NCBI GenBank assembly: GCA_012517255.1
Contig: JAAYVH010000087.1
Coordinates: forward strand, 1 to 41,806
Direction: 5' to 3'
DNA: 41,806 nucleotides
From: Chthonomonadales bacterium
GTDB lineage: Bacteria > Armatimonadota > Chthonomonadetes > Chthonomonadales > CAJBBX01
Notes under the pieces: generated by a model
What the model was told of the DNA's origin: nothing
The model's input: only the letters and a program-made list of their open reading frames with translations
Database searches by the model: none
Program-made: the position numbers and the translations under genes
Shown: piece after piece, positions 25,627 through 35,600 of the stretch
Numbering within the stretch: position 1 is the first letter of the stretch
Layout of the letters: every line of letters begins with the position of its first letter

Positions 25627-26974
25627 CCTCAGGCAGGACCGTCGGTTTTTCCGTCAGGGAGAGCCGCCTAACGCGACCGCTCCACCAGACGACGGCCTCA
25701 GCACGCGCCGGAGTGTTCGGCAGCCCGTCAGGAGCCTCAGCCCACGCCACCAGCACGCGCCGCCGGCCCGACTCGAAGGTATGGCCGGCAGCTCGGCCCG
25801 CCAGCACGCACGCCGTCATCGGACCAGCATAGCGGCACCCGTCGAGAAGCCTGACCGTCATGGCGTAGGCGTCGGCAGCAGGCGTCGGTCCCTCGGCGGT
25901 GATCAGCGCGAAGCCCGGCTCGGTGACCGTCGCCGAAGTATTGCCCTCAGGATAGCCCTGGTACCAGAACGCACGCTCGACTCCGAGCGACAGTATGGTG
26001 ACGAGAGCCTTTGGCACGAACGCCGCTACGTCCTCGCTGGCGAATGGCCGGCCGCCTCGGGCCTGCCGACGAACCGCTGCGCCGACCTCGCTCATCCAGA
26101 TCGGCTTTCTCAGTCCGTGAAGCGCCATCATCCGCCGTGCCCGCATGACCGATGCTCGGATCGCGCCGAGCGTGTCGTATGCATGAACGTCGAACGCGTC
26201 CATCAGGCTGCCGTACCGTCGAGCCATCAGCCACGGGATGAAGTCGGGGTCAACCCGTCCGTGGATTGAGAATGCGCCGCTCAGCACGGTGCACGTGGGG
26301 TCGGCCTGCTTGGCCTCGGCATAGGTGATCTTCTGCATGACGAGGAATGCTTCGCGGCGCCGCAGAAGGAACCGGCTGTCTCGAGCCTCGGCTTCCGTGC
26401 GCGGCGGACAGAAGAGATCCAGGTTATCGGGCTCGTTGTACGGCGACCAGATGCGGATTCTCCCCGCATAGCGACGGACGATCCGCCGCACGTATTCACG
26501 CCAGGCATTCATGTCATCCGGCGGATAATCCGACCAGCCCCACGGATTGGTCTCTCGGTTCGGGTCGAGAGAACTGGCCCAGGATGCCGACGGTCCCAGA
26601 TGCCCCATGGGCTCCAGTCCTGCACGCTCGACCGCCTCGACCTGCGCATCGGTCGCTTCCCACTTCCAGCGTCCGCGCGGAGCCTCCACGTGGGACCACG
26701 GAAACACGACGCCGCGCACCGAGCCAATCCCGAGCGTCTTCACTATAGCCAGAACGCCGTCCAGTTGCTCGGGCGGGTAACGCTCGAGATGGACTACGAC
26801 CCCGAAACGCCTGGCTTCGACCCGAGGCGTCAGAGACCCATCGCCACGCCGTGCGCACCCGGCCAGGCTGACCAACGGGGCAGCCAGAGCCGTTTGCAGG
26901 ATGCGTCGCCGCGAGACCTCGCTGCCCATGCCCGGGGATTCGCTCATCGTTCCGTCGGCTCCTGCGCGAAGCAA
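25610..26974 (-). CDS. Secreted clan-A glycosidase-like lipoprotein with Tat signal
   Basis: Protein of 454 residues. The N-terminus has SRRRILQTALAAPLVSLAGC (21-40): a twin-arginine-like motif and a lipobox ending at Cys40, so it is probably exported by Tat and lipid-anchored. The rest is a TIM barrel with the clan GH-A signature: acid/base Glu181 in YNEPDN and likely nucleophile Glu296 in WMSEVG. It recalls GH39, GH5 or GH10-like enzymes; the family is not settled. The start is TTG 26974, with GGAGG exactly six bases upstream; ATG 26947 with AGGAG at eleven bases is the alternative. It is divergent from the acetyltransferase gene. Confidence 0.83.
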   Translation of the reverse strand: MLRAGADGTMSESPGMGSEVSRRRILQTALAAPLVSLAGCARRGDGSLTPRVEARRFGVVVHLERYPPEQLDGVLAIVKTLGIGSVRGVVFPWSHVEAPRGRWKWEATDAQVEAVERAGLEPMGHLGPSASWASSLDPNRETNPWGWSDYPPDDMNAWREYVRRIVRRYAGRIRIWSPYNEPDNLDLFCPPRTEAEARDSRFLLRRREAFLVMQKITYAEAKQADPTCTVLSGAFSIHGRVDPDFIPWLMARRYGSLMDAFDVHAYDTLGAIRASVMRARRMMALHGLRKPIWMSEVGAAVRRQARGGRPFASEDVAAFVPKALVTILSLGVERAFWYQGYPEGNTSATVTEPGFALITAEGPTPAADAYAMTVRLLDGCRYAGPMTACVLAGRAAGHTFESGRRRVLVAWAEAPDGLPNTPARAEAVVWWSGRVRRLSLTEKPTVLPEDGARV

Positions 26975-27031
26975 GGGTATCCTCCATAGGCCGGCCTGCT
27001 ACAAGCCATGAGACGAGGAGCGTGATCTGGG

Positions 27032-28201
27032 ATGATGGAAGTGCGACAACTTCGAGACGATGAGAAGGAGATGGCCTATGCGCTCTCTTCGTTGGCCTTC
27101 ATGCAGGGCTCGCGTCGGATACCGTGGGCCGACGATCCCAATCAGCCCAAAGCGACTGCCTACGGCGTCTGGGATGAGCGCGGCTTTCAGGCGCAGGCTG
27201 TCGTCCTGAGCTACCGGGCCCACATGGGACCCAAGGCAGTGCTGCCACTTGGGGGGATTGCGGGCGTGGCGTGCAAGCCGGCGTCACGCGGCCGCGGATA
27301 CGCGAAGGCGGCGCTGGTCGCGACGCTGCGCCATATGCGCGATGCTGGCGAAGTCATCTCCACGCTGTATCCATTCAGTTGGCGGTTCTACCAGCAGCTT
27401 GGATGGGAGTGGACCGGCGTCAACCGCCGGTGCTCGGCAGCCACACGCATATTCGAGCCGACGTCGGATACCGCGCGGTGCCGTGAGGCGACGAAGGACG
27501 ATCGGCCCCACATCGAAGCGGTCTATCGGCGTTTCGCCGGGCGCTACCGTGGCCTGCTCGATCGCGATGAGAAGCAATGGAACGCGATCCTCGAGGACAC
27601 GCCGGAGCAGTGGACGTACACCTACGTCTATGAAGGAGCCGAGGGCATCGAGGGCTATCTGACGTACCGGGGCGGCTCGGGCGAGACGACGGACCTCAGG
27701 GAGTTCATCTGCTTGAGCCCCCGCGCGCAGAGGGCCATGCTCGGCCTGCTGGGACGCATGGACATGCAGACCCGACGGGTGACATGGACGGCTCCGTCCG
27801 ACGACCTGCTCTGGTGTTCTGTCTGCGACTACGAACTGGATGTCAAGGTGTGTCCAATGACCCAGGCGCGTGTGGTGGATGTTCACGGAGCGATGAGCCA
27901 GTGGTCGCCCGCGCATGAGCGGACGGGCCGGTACGTGATGAAGATCGCCGATGAGCATGCCGACTGGAACGCGTGCGCATGGGAAGTGGCTTTCGCTGAT
28001 GGACACATCGAGATTGCGCCGACATCAGCCGCACCCGACATCTCCATGCATATCCGCGCCTTCTCGCAGGCGTTTTTCGGCACCCCGACTCCCGAGGACC
28101 TTCGCCGCGCAGATCTCGTTGAGGTCCACAACGAACACGGGTTTCAGGCGTTCTGTGAGTGCCTTGCAGGGCCGCCCATGTGGACCAACGACTTCTTCTG
28201 A
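27032..28201 (+). CDS. Eis-like GNAT N-acetyltransferase with SCP2-type C-terminal domain
   Basis: Protein of 389 residues, close to the Eis family (about 400). The N-terminal GNAT domain has the acetyl-CoA loop CKPASRGRGYAKAAL (81-95). A second GNAT-like domain covers about 150-270, and a C-terminal SCP2-like region about 280-389. It ends with two Phe residues; in Eis the terminal carboxylate serves as general base. Known members acetylate aminoglycosides or peptide lysines, but many are of unknown substrate. ATG 27032 follows AGGAG by 11 bases. Confidence 0.87.
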   Translation: MMEVRQLRDDEKEMAYALSSLAFMQGSRRIPWADDPNQPKATAYGVWDERGFQAQAVVLSYRAHMGPKAVLPLGGIAGVACKPASRGRGYAKAALVATLRHMRDAGEVISTLYPFSWRFYQQLGWEWTGVNRRCSAATRIFEPTSDTARCREATKDDRPHIEAVYRRFAGRYRGLLDRDEKQWNAILEDTPEQWTYTYVYEGAEGIEGYLTYRGGSGETTDLREFICLSPRAQRAMLGLLGRMDMQTRRVTWTAPSDDLLWCSVCDYELDVKVCPMTQARVVDVHGAMSQWSPAHERTGRYVMKIADEHADWNACAWEVAFADGHIEIAPTSAAPDISMHIRAFSQAFFGTPTPEDLRRADLVEVHNEHGFQAFCECLAGPPMWTNDFF

Positions 28202-28254
28202 TCCGCAGGTTCGTCCGGACTGACCCAGCGCCCCATCAACTGACAGCCAACCCA

Positions 28255-28275
28255 CGCCAGGCTCCGGGTCTGGCG
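28255..28275. other. Hairpin between the acetyltransferase and the membrane protein
   Basis: A perfect 6-base inverted repeat (CGCCAG / CTGGCG) with a 9-base loop lies in the 131-base gap 28202-28332. There is no T-run, no clear promoter and no small gene in the gap. Confidence 0.35.
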
Positions 28276-28332
28276 CCGTTGACGCCGGGAGCACGAGGAA
28301 TCCCGGCGGCGCGCGCCGAATAGCAGCCATGG

Positions 28333-30306
28333 GTGCCGCAACGGCATTCCGTTCGGGAGGCGCATCCCTCGGTGCATCAGCCCATAAGATTCCGCATCAT
28401 TGTGCTCGGCGCCATGCTGGCCGTGGCCCACACGGTCTGGGTCGTGTACGAGGAGACGGTATGGGGTCACCTCGGTACCTCGATCACTGCCGCTTCTCTG
28501 GTATCGAGCGCCATCGCCGTGCTGGTCGCCATGCTGGCATGGAATACGCTCGCGGCACGGCTCGGCCCCAACTGGCGGCTGCGGCCCGGCGAACTCATGG
28601 TCCTGTTCACCATGGTCACGGTCGCCGCAATCATGGCGGGCTTCGACCTCATTCAGAACCTGCCGCCCATTCTCATGCTTCCCTTCCGACACGCCAACGA
28701 AGCCAACCGTTGGGACCGCATGTTTCCGTTCATCAAGTCGTGGCTCGCCCCGCATGACGACGCCGTCGTCAAGGCGTTCTTCATGGGCGGGACAACCGTG
28801 TTTGAGCCCCAGACACTGAGAGCCTGGCTCGTTCCCATGGCTGCATGGAGCGGCCTGCTGCTGGTTATCGCCTACTCCATGCTCTGCATGAACACCCTCA
28901 TGCGGAGACGATGGGTTGAGGAAGAGCGACTTCCCTTCCCGCTGTTGCAGGTGCCCATGCTGATGGTTCGCGAAGGCGACATTCGCGGCCTGTTCCGCAG
29001 CCGCATGCTGGCGCTCGGGGTTGCCATTCCTGCGGTCGTCGAGTCGCTGAACGTGATCCACGGCATCTATCCGTCGGTGCCAGGCGTGCAGCTCAATGTC
29101 TACAATCTCGTTCGGCTCATGCCGACGCCGCCCTGGAACGCCCTGAACCCGCTGTTCATGTCGTGGGCGCCCATGGGTATCGGGCTTGCGTTCCTGATGC
29201 CGCTGGATCTTCTGTTCAGTTGCTGGGTCTTCTACCTGCTCCGCAAAGCGTTCGAAATGGAGTGGGTCGTGTTCGGATGGGGAGCCGGTGGCGGCGCCTT
29301 CCCCTATATCCGCGAGGTGACCTACGGCGCGTTCGCCGGCGCCTTCGTGATCCTCCTCCGAGGCTCCCATCGCTATCTCGCCCGGGTGATCCGCCGTGCG
29401 CTGGGACTGGCGCGCGAGCCCGACGACACACAGGAGCCCATGAGCTACCGCGCGGCGCTCGTCGGGTTGATCGTGAGCGCACCGCTGCTGGTGGGTTTCG
29501 CCATCGCTGCGGGCATGACTCCGTCGCTGGCCGTGGTCTACTTCACCATCTACCTGCTGGCCACCGTCGTCATGACGCGCATCTATGCCCAGGTGGGCAC
29601 CTCTCTGCTCGAGTTCTACTTCTTCAACACCGAAGCGGCCATCGCGACGTTCGCAGGCAGCAAATCGCTCAGCATGGCGGACAAAACGCTGTTCGCCCAG
29701 TTCTTCTGGTTCAACCGGTGCTATCGGCAGCACCCCATGGGCCATCAGATCGAGGCCATGCGCTTCGCGGGACTGACGCGCGTGGGTCTGCGGCCCATCA
29801 CGCTGATCCTCGCTGTCGCGACCATCATTGGCGTGATCGTCGGTCTGATGACTACCCTGAACATCTACTATTCACACGGGGCGGGGACGGCGAAAGTCCT
29901 GGGGTGGCAGATGGGAGTCGCCTGGGAGACCTACGGACGCGCCTCGGCATGGATGGACGCTCCGCAGTCGCCCCAGCCGTCCGCGCTTACTGCGGCAGGC
30001 ATCTCGTTCGTGCTTGCGCTCGGCATCGCTGGCCTGCGCAATGCATTTCTGGGCTTCCCCCTGCATCCCCTCGGCTACGTTCTTGCCGTCTCGTATGCCA
30101 TGGAGTACATCTGGTCCATCTTCCTGGTTGTGTGGATGGTGAAGGCGCTCATCGTGCGCTATGGCGGTCTGCGGGCCTACTGGCGCGCCGTGCCCTTCTT
30201 CGTGGGTCTGGTGATCGGCGACGCGTGCACGGTCATCTTCTGGGGCCTCGCAGCGACGGCGCTCGGCCTGCGGAACATCTCCCCGTACCTGCACCACATG
30301 TGGTAA
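28333..30306 (+). CDS. Large polytopic membrane protein, DUF6785/DUF6784-like
   Basis: Integral membrane protein of 657 residues with about 12-14 hydrophobic segments. The first is IIVLGAMLAVAHTVWVVYEE at about 22-41, and there is a strongly hydrophobic C-terminal half (about 370-640). The pattern NWRLRPGELMVLFTMVTVAAIMAGFD is like the family annotated DUF6785/DUF6784, which is widespread in Planctomycetes- and Armatimonadetes-like genomes and has a distant resemblance to oligopeptide transporters. The start is GTG 28333; an in-frame TAG lies four codons upstream and no good ribosome binding site is seen. The transported substrate is unknown. Confidence 0.85.
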   Translation: MPQRHSVREAHPSVHQPIRFRIIVLGAMLAVAHTVWVVYEETVWGHLGTSITAASLVSSAIAVLVAMLAWNTLAARLGPNWRLRPGELMVLFTMVTVAAIMAGFDLIQNLPPILMLPFRHANEANRWDRMFPFIKSWLAPHDDAVVKAFFMGGTTVFEPQTLRAWLVPMAAWSGLLLVIAYSMLCMNTLMRRRWVEEERLPFPLLQVPMLMVREGDIRGLFRSRMLALGVAIPAVVESLNVIHGIYPSVPGVQLNVYNLVRLMPTPPWNALNPLFMSWAPMGIGLAFLMPLDLLFSCWVFYLLRKAFEMEWVVFGWGAGGGAFPYIREVTYGAFAGAFVILLRGSHRYLARVIRRALGLAREPDDTQEPMSYRAALVGLIVSAPLLVGFAIAAGMTPSLAVVYFTIYLLATVVMTRIYAQVGTSLLEFYFFNTEAAIATFAGSKSLSMADKTLFAQFFWFNRCYRQHPMGHQIEAMRFAGLTRVGLRPITLILAVATIIGVIVGLMTTLNIYYSHGAGTAKVLGWQMGVAWETYGRASAWMDAPQSPQPSALTAAGISFVLALGIAGLRNAFLGFPLHPLGYVLAVSYAMEYIWSIFLVVWMVKALIVRYGGLRAYWRAVPFFVGLVIGDACTVIFWGLAATALGLRNISPYLHHMW

Positions 30307-30391
30307 GAGAGGTCACCCTCCGGACCAGGCTCTCGGCCGGTGGCCCTATCGATTCGGTCCGGTATGCCTCGCCGAATGGGTCAAAGGTCCC

Positions 30392-30421
30392 ATGACGGGT
30401 CGGCCTGTGCCGCCCTACAAT
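30392..30421 (+). promoter_or_regulatory. Possible promoter of the zinc-ribbon membrane protein gene
   Basis: ATGACG (30392-30397) and TACAAT (30416-30421) are 18 bases apart, matching sigma70 at four and five of six positions. The start codon follows 28 bases later with GAGGAGG between. Confidence 0.4.
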
Positions 30422-30449
30422 GTTGACATTCCCATGAGGAGGTACCGGG

Positions 30450-31493
30450 ATGGATGACGCTGTCCTTTGCCCGCAATGCCGGGCCGACGTAACCGAGGCG
30501 GCACAGGGATTCGTGCGGCGACACATCGACTCCTGGCAATCGCGCCACATGATCTCCCCTGAGCAGGCCGACCTGCTGCGCGGCGATCTCACGAGCTCGG
30601 CTGCCGCCCCAGACGCTCGACCCGCTCCACGTTGGCCTGGCGCAGCGCTCACGCCCTCCATGGCCCTGCTCCTCATCGGCGGGATTCTGGTGGTCAGCGC
30701 CATTGTCATGGTTGTCACCGAGTTGTGGGACGGGTTGAGTCCTTCGGGCAGGTTCGCGGTGGTTGCAGCGCCCGCCGCGCTCTTCTATGCTTGCGCAGCC
30801 TCATTCCGGATACGGAAGCTGACGAGCGACTGGGTGGCGGCAAGCTTCGCGCTGATCGGCGCATGCATGGCGCCCTTCGTCGTATGGCTCGCCCTCGGCA
30901 TGACCCTGCCGATGGATGCCGGCCATGCTGCTGAAGCCGGATGGGTCGCGATAGCGGCGGGCGTCGGACTTGTCGTTCAGATCGCGACTCTCGCCTGGCT
31001 CCGCTCGGCAACGCTTGCGGTCCCGCCATCCATCGCGCTCGTCTGGCTCGCCGCCTCTCTTGCCGAATGGCGATGGTCGGGAAGCAGCAGCGGCGCCCAT
31101 GTGTCCGTGGCAGTGATCGTTGCAGGGGTCTTGCTCATGGGGGCGGGACAGACGTTCGTGCAGCGAGGCTGCCCGCGCCATGCCCTTGCCCCCAACTTCG
31201 TCGGCGTTGCCGTCGCGCTGTTCGGTCTTACAGTACTAGCCGCGGAGCAGAAGAGCCTGTATGAGGCGCTCTCGCTTGCGGCGCCGATCGGACTGATCGT
31301 CGCGGCATGCAGGCCCCGTTTCCGCCCCTATCTGTGGGCAGGCGCCGTGTTTCTGGTGATCAACACGTTCAGGGTTGGTCTCTCCCAGTTCGGCACCACG
31401 CTGGGATTGCCTATCGCACTCCTGATGTCCGGCCTCGTTACCGTCGTCATCGGTTACGTCGTCCATCGGGTCAGGAAGGAGTACGCGGCATGA
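30450..31493 (+). CDS. Zinc-ribbon/DUF2157-like membrane protein
   Basis: Protein of 347 residues. The N-terminus has CPQC (7-10), half of a zinc ribbon, then a helical stretch (SRHMISPEQADLLRGDL) like the cytoplasmic part of DUF2157 proteins. About nine membrane segments follow, from ALLLIGGILVVSAIVMVV at about 71-88 to the C-terminus. GGAGG seven bases before ATG fixes the start. It is convergent with the GH5-like gene, with only nine bases between the stops. No function is known for the family. Confidence 0.8.
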   Translation: MDDAVLCPQCRADVTEAAQGFVRRHIDSWQSRHMISPEQADLLRGDLTSSAAAPDARPAPRWPGAALTPSMALLLIGGILVVSAIVMVVTELWDGLSPSGRFAVVAAPAALFYACAASFRIRKLTSDWVAASFALIGACMAPFVVWLALGMTLPMDAGHAAEAGWVAIAAGVGLVVQIATLAWLRSATLAVPPSIALVWLAASLAEWRWSGSSSGAHVSVAVIVAGVLLMGAGQTFVQRGCPRHALAPNFVGVAVALFGLTVLAAEQKSLYEALSLAAPIGLIVAACRPRFRPYLWAGAVFLVINTFRVGLSQFGTTLGLPIALLMSGLVTVVIGYVVHRVRKEYAA

Positions 31494-31502
31494 CTGCGCG
31501 CC

Positions 31503-32630
31503 CTACCGAAGCGCGCCCAGTTGCCGGTTCGCTTCGGCGACTGCGTCGAGCTGATAGGCGCGCTCGTTATCGGCCCGGACGTTCCACTCCCTGTCTTGAT
31601 GCGCGAAGTCAAAGACCCAGAGAGCAGAGAAAGGAACGCGCATCTCGACGATCTGCGACAGCATCGTACGGAAAGCGCGCTCGCTGTCGGCGGTCTGTGG
31701 CCCCGGCACGCCGAACTCACCGACGAAGAGGGGCTTACCGACCTCGCGCGAGGCCGCCAGAGCATGCCCGAGCCGCTCGGTGTCCTCTGGAGCGTAGGCG
31801 TGGATGCACAGCGTATCGAGCGGATCAGGGTTGTCGCCCTTGAGCATCTCGCGGAACTGCTCCGGCGTATCTTTCGTCCAGCTCAGCTCTCGCTGCTGAT
31901 GCCAGGCGCTCGGACGCGGGATGCTGTTGCCCGAGATGATCACGCGCTCCCTATCGTGCTTGCGCACCTCTTTGCCGAACTCCCGGAGCGCCGTTCGCAT
32001 CATCGCGTGAGTGATCTCGTCCTTTTCGGATCGGCTCGACGGTGTGCCCAGCGTTGGCCAGACCGGCGGGCGATGATCCTTCGCATTGGGTAGATCGGCG
32101 GCAAGGTTGTACTCGTTGCCGAGCTCCCATCCCCATATGGCCGGCGACCGACGGTAGCGCCGTACCACCTCGGAGGTGTACTTCCGCATCCATGCGTGGG
32201 TCTTGCTCGCCGGATCCCCCCACGAGTTCACCGGCTCGCCTACGAGGTCGGGCACCGTGCTGAGCGTCCAGAAGAGCGAAGGGATGAGGCCGATCCCAAG
32301 ACGCTCGGCGGCTTTCACGACGCGGTCCATTCGGCTGAAGTACTCCTTCGGGTTCTCCGTATAGAGCTTCATGTCCACCGGCCAGAAGCCCGTCGCCATG
32401 AAGCGCACGAACGGAATGCCGCGATCCTTGAGCTGGCGAAAGCCTTGCTCGTAGGATGTGTCCTGCGGGTCCTTCAGGTGGCGCGCAAAGCAGTCGAAGT
32501 AGTTGACGCCGATACCGTAGAATGGCTTTCCCGCGCGCATGAGCGCTCCGTCGCGGACGTAGAGCCCGGGAGGCGGCGCCGATGCGCCATAGACTGCCGT
32601 CACTGCAAGACACACTGCGCCGATAAGCAT
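31503..32630 (-). CDS. Secreted GH5-like glycoside hydrolase (cellulase/mannanase fold)
   Basis: Protein of 375 residues with an N-terminal signal peptide (MLIGAVCLAVTAVYGASA). Clan GH-A barrel: acid/base Glu173 in WELGNEYN (168-175) and likely nucleophile Glu305 in LFVGEFGVPG, with IHAY at 277-280 and RFMATGFWP early. These match GH5-type cellulases or mannanases; the exact subfamily is not readable. AAGGAG ten bases upstream supports ATG 32630. It lies directly downstream of the 1554-residue secreted protein, at the end of the ABC locus, and may act on the same polysaccharide. Confidence 0.88.
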   Translation of the reverse strand: MLIGAVCLAVTAVYGASAPPPGLYVRDGALMRAGKPFYGIGVNYFDCFARHLKDPQDTSYEQGFRQLKDRGIPFVRFMATGFWPVDMKLYTENPKEYFSRMDRVVKAAERLGIGLIPSLFWTLSTVPDLVGEPVNSWGDPASKTHAWMRKYTSEVVRRYRRSPAIWGWELGNEYNLAADLPNAKDHRPPVWPTLGTPSSRSEKDEITHAMMRTALREFGKEVRKHDRERVIISGNSIPRPSAWHQQRELSWTKDTPEQFREMLKGDNPDPLDTLCIHAYAPEDTERLGHALAASREVGKPLFVGEFGVPGPQTADSERAFRTMLSQIVEMRVPFSALWVFDFAHQDREWNVRADNERAYQLDAVAEANRQLGALR

Positions 32631-32667
32631 CGTGGGTGTTCTCCTTGAGTGGATGGGACCGCTGAGA

Positions 32668-35600
32668 CTACTGAATCGGGATGAAGAGCGCAACGCGCAC
32701 AACATGGACCGGACCGCCGCTGAAAGAGAGACGGAAGTCGGCGCCGTTGCAGTTGTCCTCGAAACGCGGATCCGGCAGAGAAAAAACGGCGGTACGCCGC
32801 CTGCCTGAGTTGGTCAGTGATACGGGTGCGGCAGCGTCCTTGAAGGCTCCGGGAATCTCGCTCTTGCGGACCGCCTCATCGAGCGAGTCGTAGTGCAGCT
32901 CCATCGAAGCACGGCCGATGTCGAGATACTCAACGGCCACGAAGACCGGCTTGCCACGGACTCGCTTCGCCGTTTCGGGCAGCACGTCAAAGTAGGTGAA
33001 CTGCTGGGGTTGCCCGTTGGGCGCCAGGCCCGGCGTGAGGCACCACGTGCTGCCGATCTGCTTCCGCGCCGATGCGCCTTCGTCGGGATTGTCCTTGTTA
33101 CGCAGGCCGTCTTCGTCATCAGGCCGCCCCGCCGCGAACAACGCCGTGGTCTGCCCGACAACCCGCTGCTCCCATCGGTCCGCGTCATCCTCCTCCAATG
33201 CGATGGGCCCCGGCGTGCGTCGTACTGCCCGGCCGCCAACACGCTCCTCCACGGCGAACTGCACGATGCCGATGGGCTCCGCTTCGGCGGCCATGGCCTC
33301 GGGACTCAGCGATACAGGCACGATGCGCCAGACATCAGACACGAACCGCCCGATGCCGGTCGCGCGCCCGATATGCACCCCGATGAGGTTGCCGTCCTCC
33401 GCGGTGAAATACGGCGCAGGTTCGTTACGATCCGGGCGCAGATCGAGCGCGACAATGGCCAGCTCGCCCTGGCGGGCCCATGAGCCGTGCTCGCCCTGCT
33501 GTCCGCCTGACTTTCCAGGCCGAGGCTCCGCCGGCGCGTACCGGACCTCCATGGGCCGGGTCCATCGCGTATCGGGGTCGGTGATCGTGTAGGCCACCCA
33601 GTTATCGGCCCGCATATCATCGGCATACAGGCGCACGTACCACTCGGCCACGCCCTTGACGCCCGCCGCCCGTGACCCGGCTGTGCCGACGCCTGCGAAC
33701 GACACCGCCGTTCCCGCGCCATAGATGCGCAGATTGCCGAACCGGACAGTCGTCGCCAGCGGTCCGCTGTCCACAACCTCCACCGTCGCATCGTCGGTCT
33801 GGAGCGCCCCGAAGTCGTACCAGGTCACGTTGTCCTGACAGGCGCACAGATGGGCGAAGCCTGCATCGTGGCCCGTCGGACCCAGCCAGTTCGGGCCTCG
33901 CTCAGGACCGAGCTCCATCATTCGCGGTCCAATGCCTTTGCCGGACAGATCGAACGCCATGCGGAGCTTGCCGTTGCTGAGGATGGCCCGCGGCCCCTCG
34001 CGCGTGAAGCGAACGGATCCGCCCGGCATTTGTCTCTTGCTGCCGGCTCTGGCTGGACCGAAGTAGACGGCAATGGTCTGTGCGCTGCGCGGCTTCGGCA
34101 GGCGGAGCAACAGGTCACCCCGTGACGGGTCCGATGCGCTGTCCGGACAGAACTGCGCCGCAATGCGAGTCGGCTTCGCGTATCCGGCGCCGATGGCATA
34201 GGCCTCGACGCTGTCGGGGTCGGGCTCCTTCTGAATGCCGACCTGCCGCAGCAGAACTCGGAGATCCTGACGAACGCGCACTACCCGCGCCATCGAGGCC
34301 CCCAGCGGCGCATCGAGCTGCACGATGAACCGGTAGGGCAGGCCAGACGTCCACGGATACGCTGCGGGGACGTGCTTGGTTGGCTGCTGGATGCTGCGAT
34401 ACGCATGAAGCTTGCGAAGGCTTGCTTGCTTCGCGCGGAGAGCGGCGATTGCATCGCGCGCAACCGGAGTTCGGGCTGATACCACCCCGAAAAGCAAACT
34501 GCTGCCCTGAAGCGTGAGGCTTCGAATGCTCTTGCCGGCCTTGCCGACCGCGAACGCTCGCAGCCACCATTCCTTGTCGTACCATTCCATGCCGCGACTG
34601 ATCTCGACGCCGTCCTCGTAGTTCACCACGACCGTCTCCGACGTGCCGTCGCGGTAGTCGATCGAACACCGGGCGACGCGGGTGCCGCCGAACACGGGCC
34701 TGGGCGCCCTGGTCTCGCCCAGGATGATCACGCATGGCCCGCCTTCCGCCACCGGAACCGAGACTGGCTCGGCCATGCCCACCGCGCCCCGTCCTTCGTT
34801 GACGCTTGGATCCATCAGCGTGAAGTGGATGCGCGAAGCCACCCGCGGGCCGGGCACCAAGCCGCCCCACGGGCCTGACCAGCGATTGTCCACCGCTACC
34901 GTGGGCGCAGCGCCTCGACGCATCCCGGCTGCCTCTTTGCGCCGCACGATCGCGGCCTGCCGGCGAAGGTCTATCTGAAGCCAGTCCGGCGTCGGCGCAG
35001 GATGAAACGCCCGGCGCTCGGGCAGGATGGCCTCGGTCGGGCCCGGTTCCCGTTGTCCGCCGGCTCCCGGATCACCAATCGTCACCACATCGCCCACGCG
35101 TACGCCGCGGATCAGGGCGTTGACGCCGTCAGAGCCGATCACATAGCGCTGTTCGTCCAACGGTTGCCCGTTGATGCGGACGGCCTTGCCCAGAATCCCC
35201 TCGTGGGGGCTCGTGACCATGATGTCGAAGGGATCGGTCGGGACCTCGGCAGACGGCCCGATCGCAACAACCCGAAACCGGTAGTTGGCAGGCCGCGCAT
35301 AGGCGAACTCATCCACGTCGAGCGCACGCGTCCCTTTGCAGAATGCCAGCGCAGCCCTGGGACCGACATCAACCTGCAGAATGGCGCTGCCCAGTGGCTC
35401 AGCCAGCCATCGGAAGTTGTTCGCGCCCCATCCGCCTGACATGCCGCCGCCCTTGAAGACCAGCAGGTTCTCGGTGTAGTGACCGGCGGCGTTGATGGTG
35501 CCGATGTAGTACCGCTCGAGGCACCCGCGCACGAGGTACTTCAGGAGCGGGTCGCCTGTCTCGAGGTACATGCGGATCCACATCTCGGGCACGCGGCCCA

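Noticed and set aside
28144-29745. Open frame of 533 codons on the minus strand
   Set aside because: It is antisense to the polytopic membrane protein; the translation is His/Glu/Asp/Arg-rich and low in complexity, a typical mirror of hydrophobic codons.
30423-30428. Perfect TTGACA
   Set aside because: It lies only 22 bases before the start codon at 30450, so no -10 element can follow it; it is probably chance.
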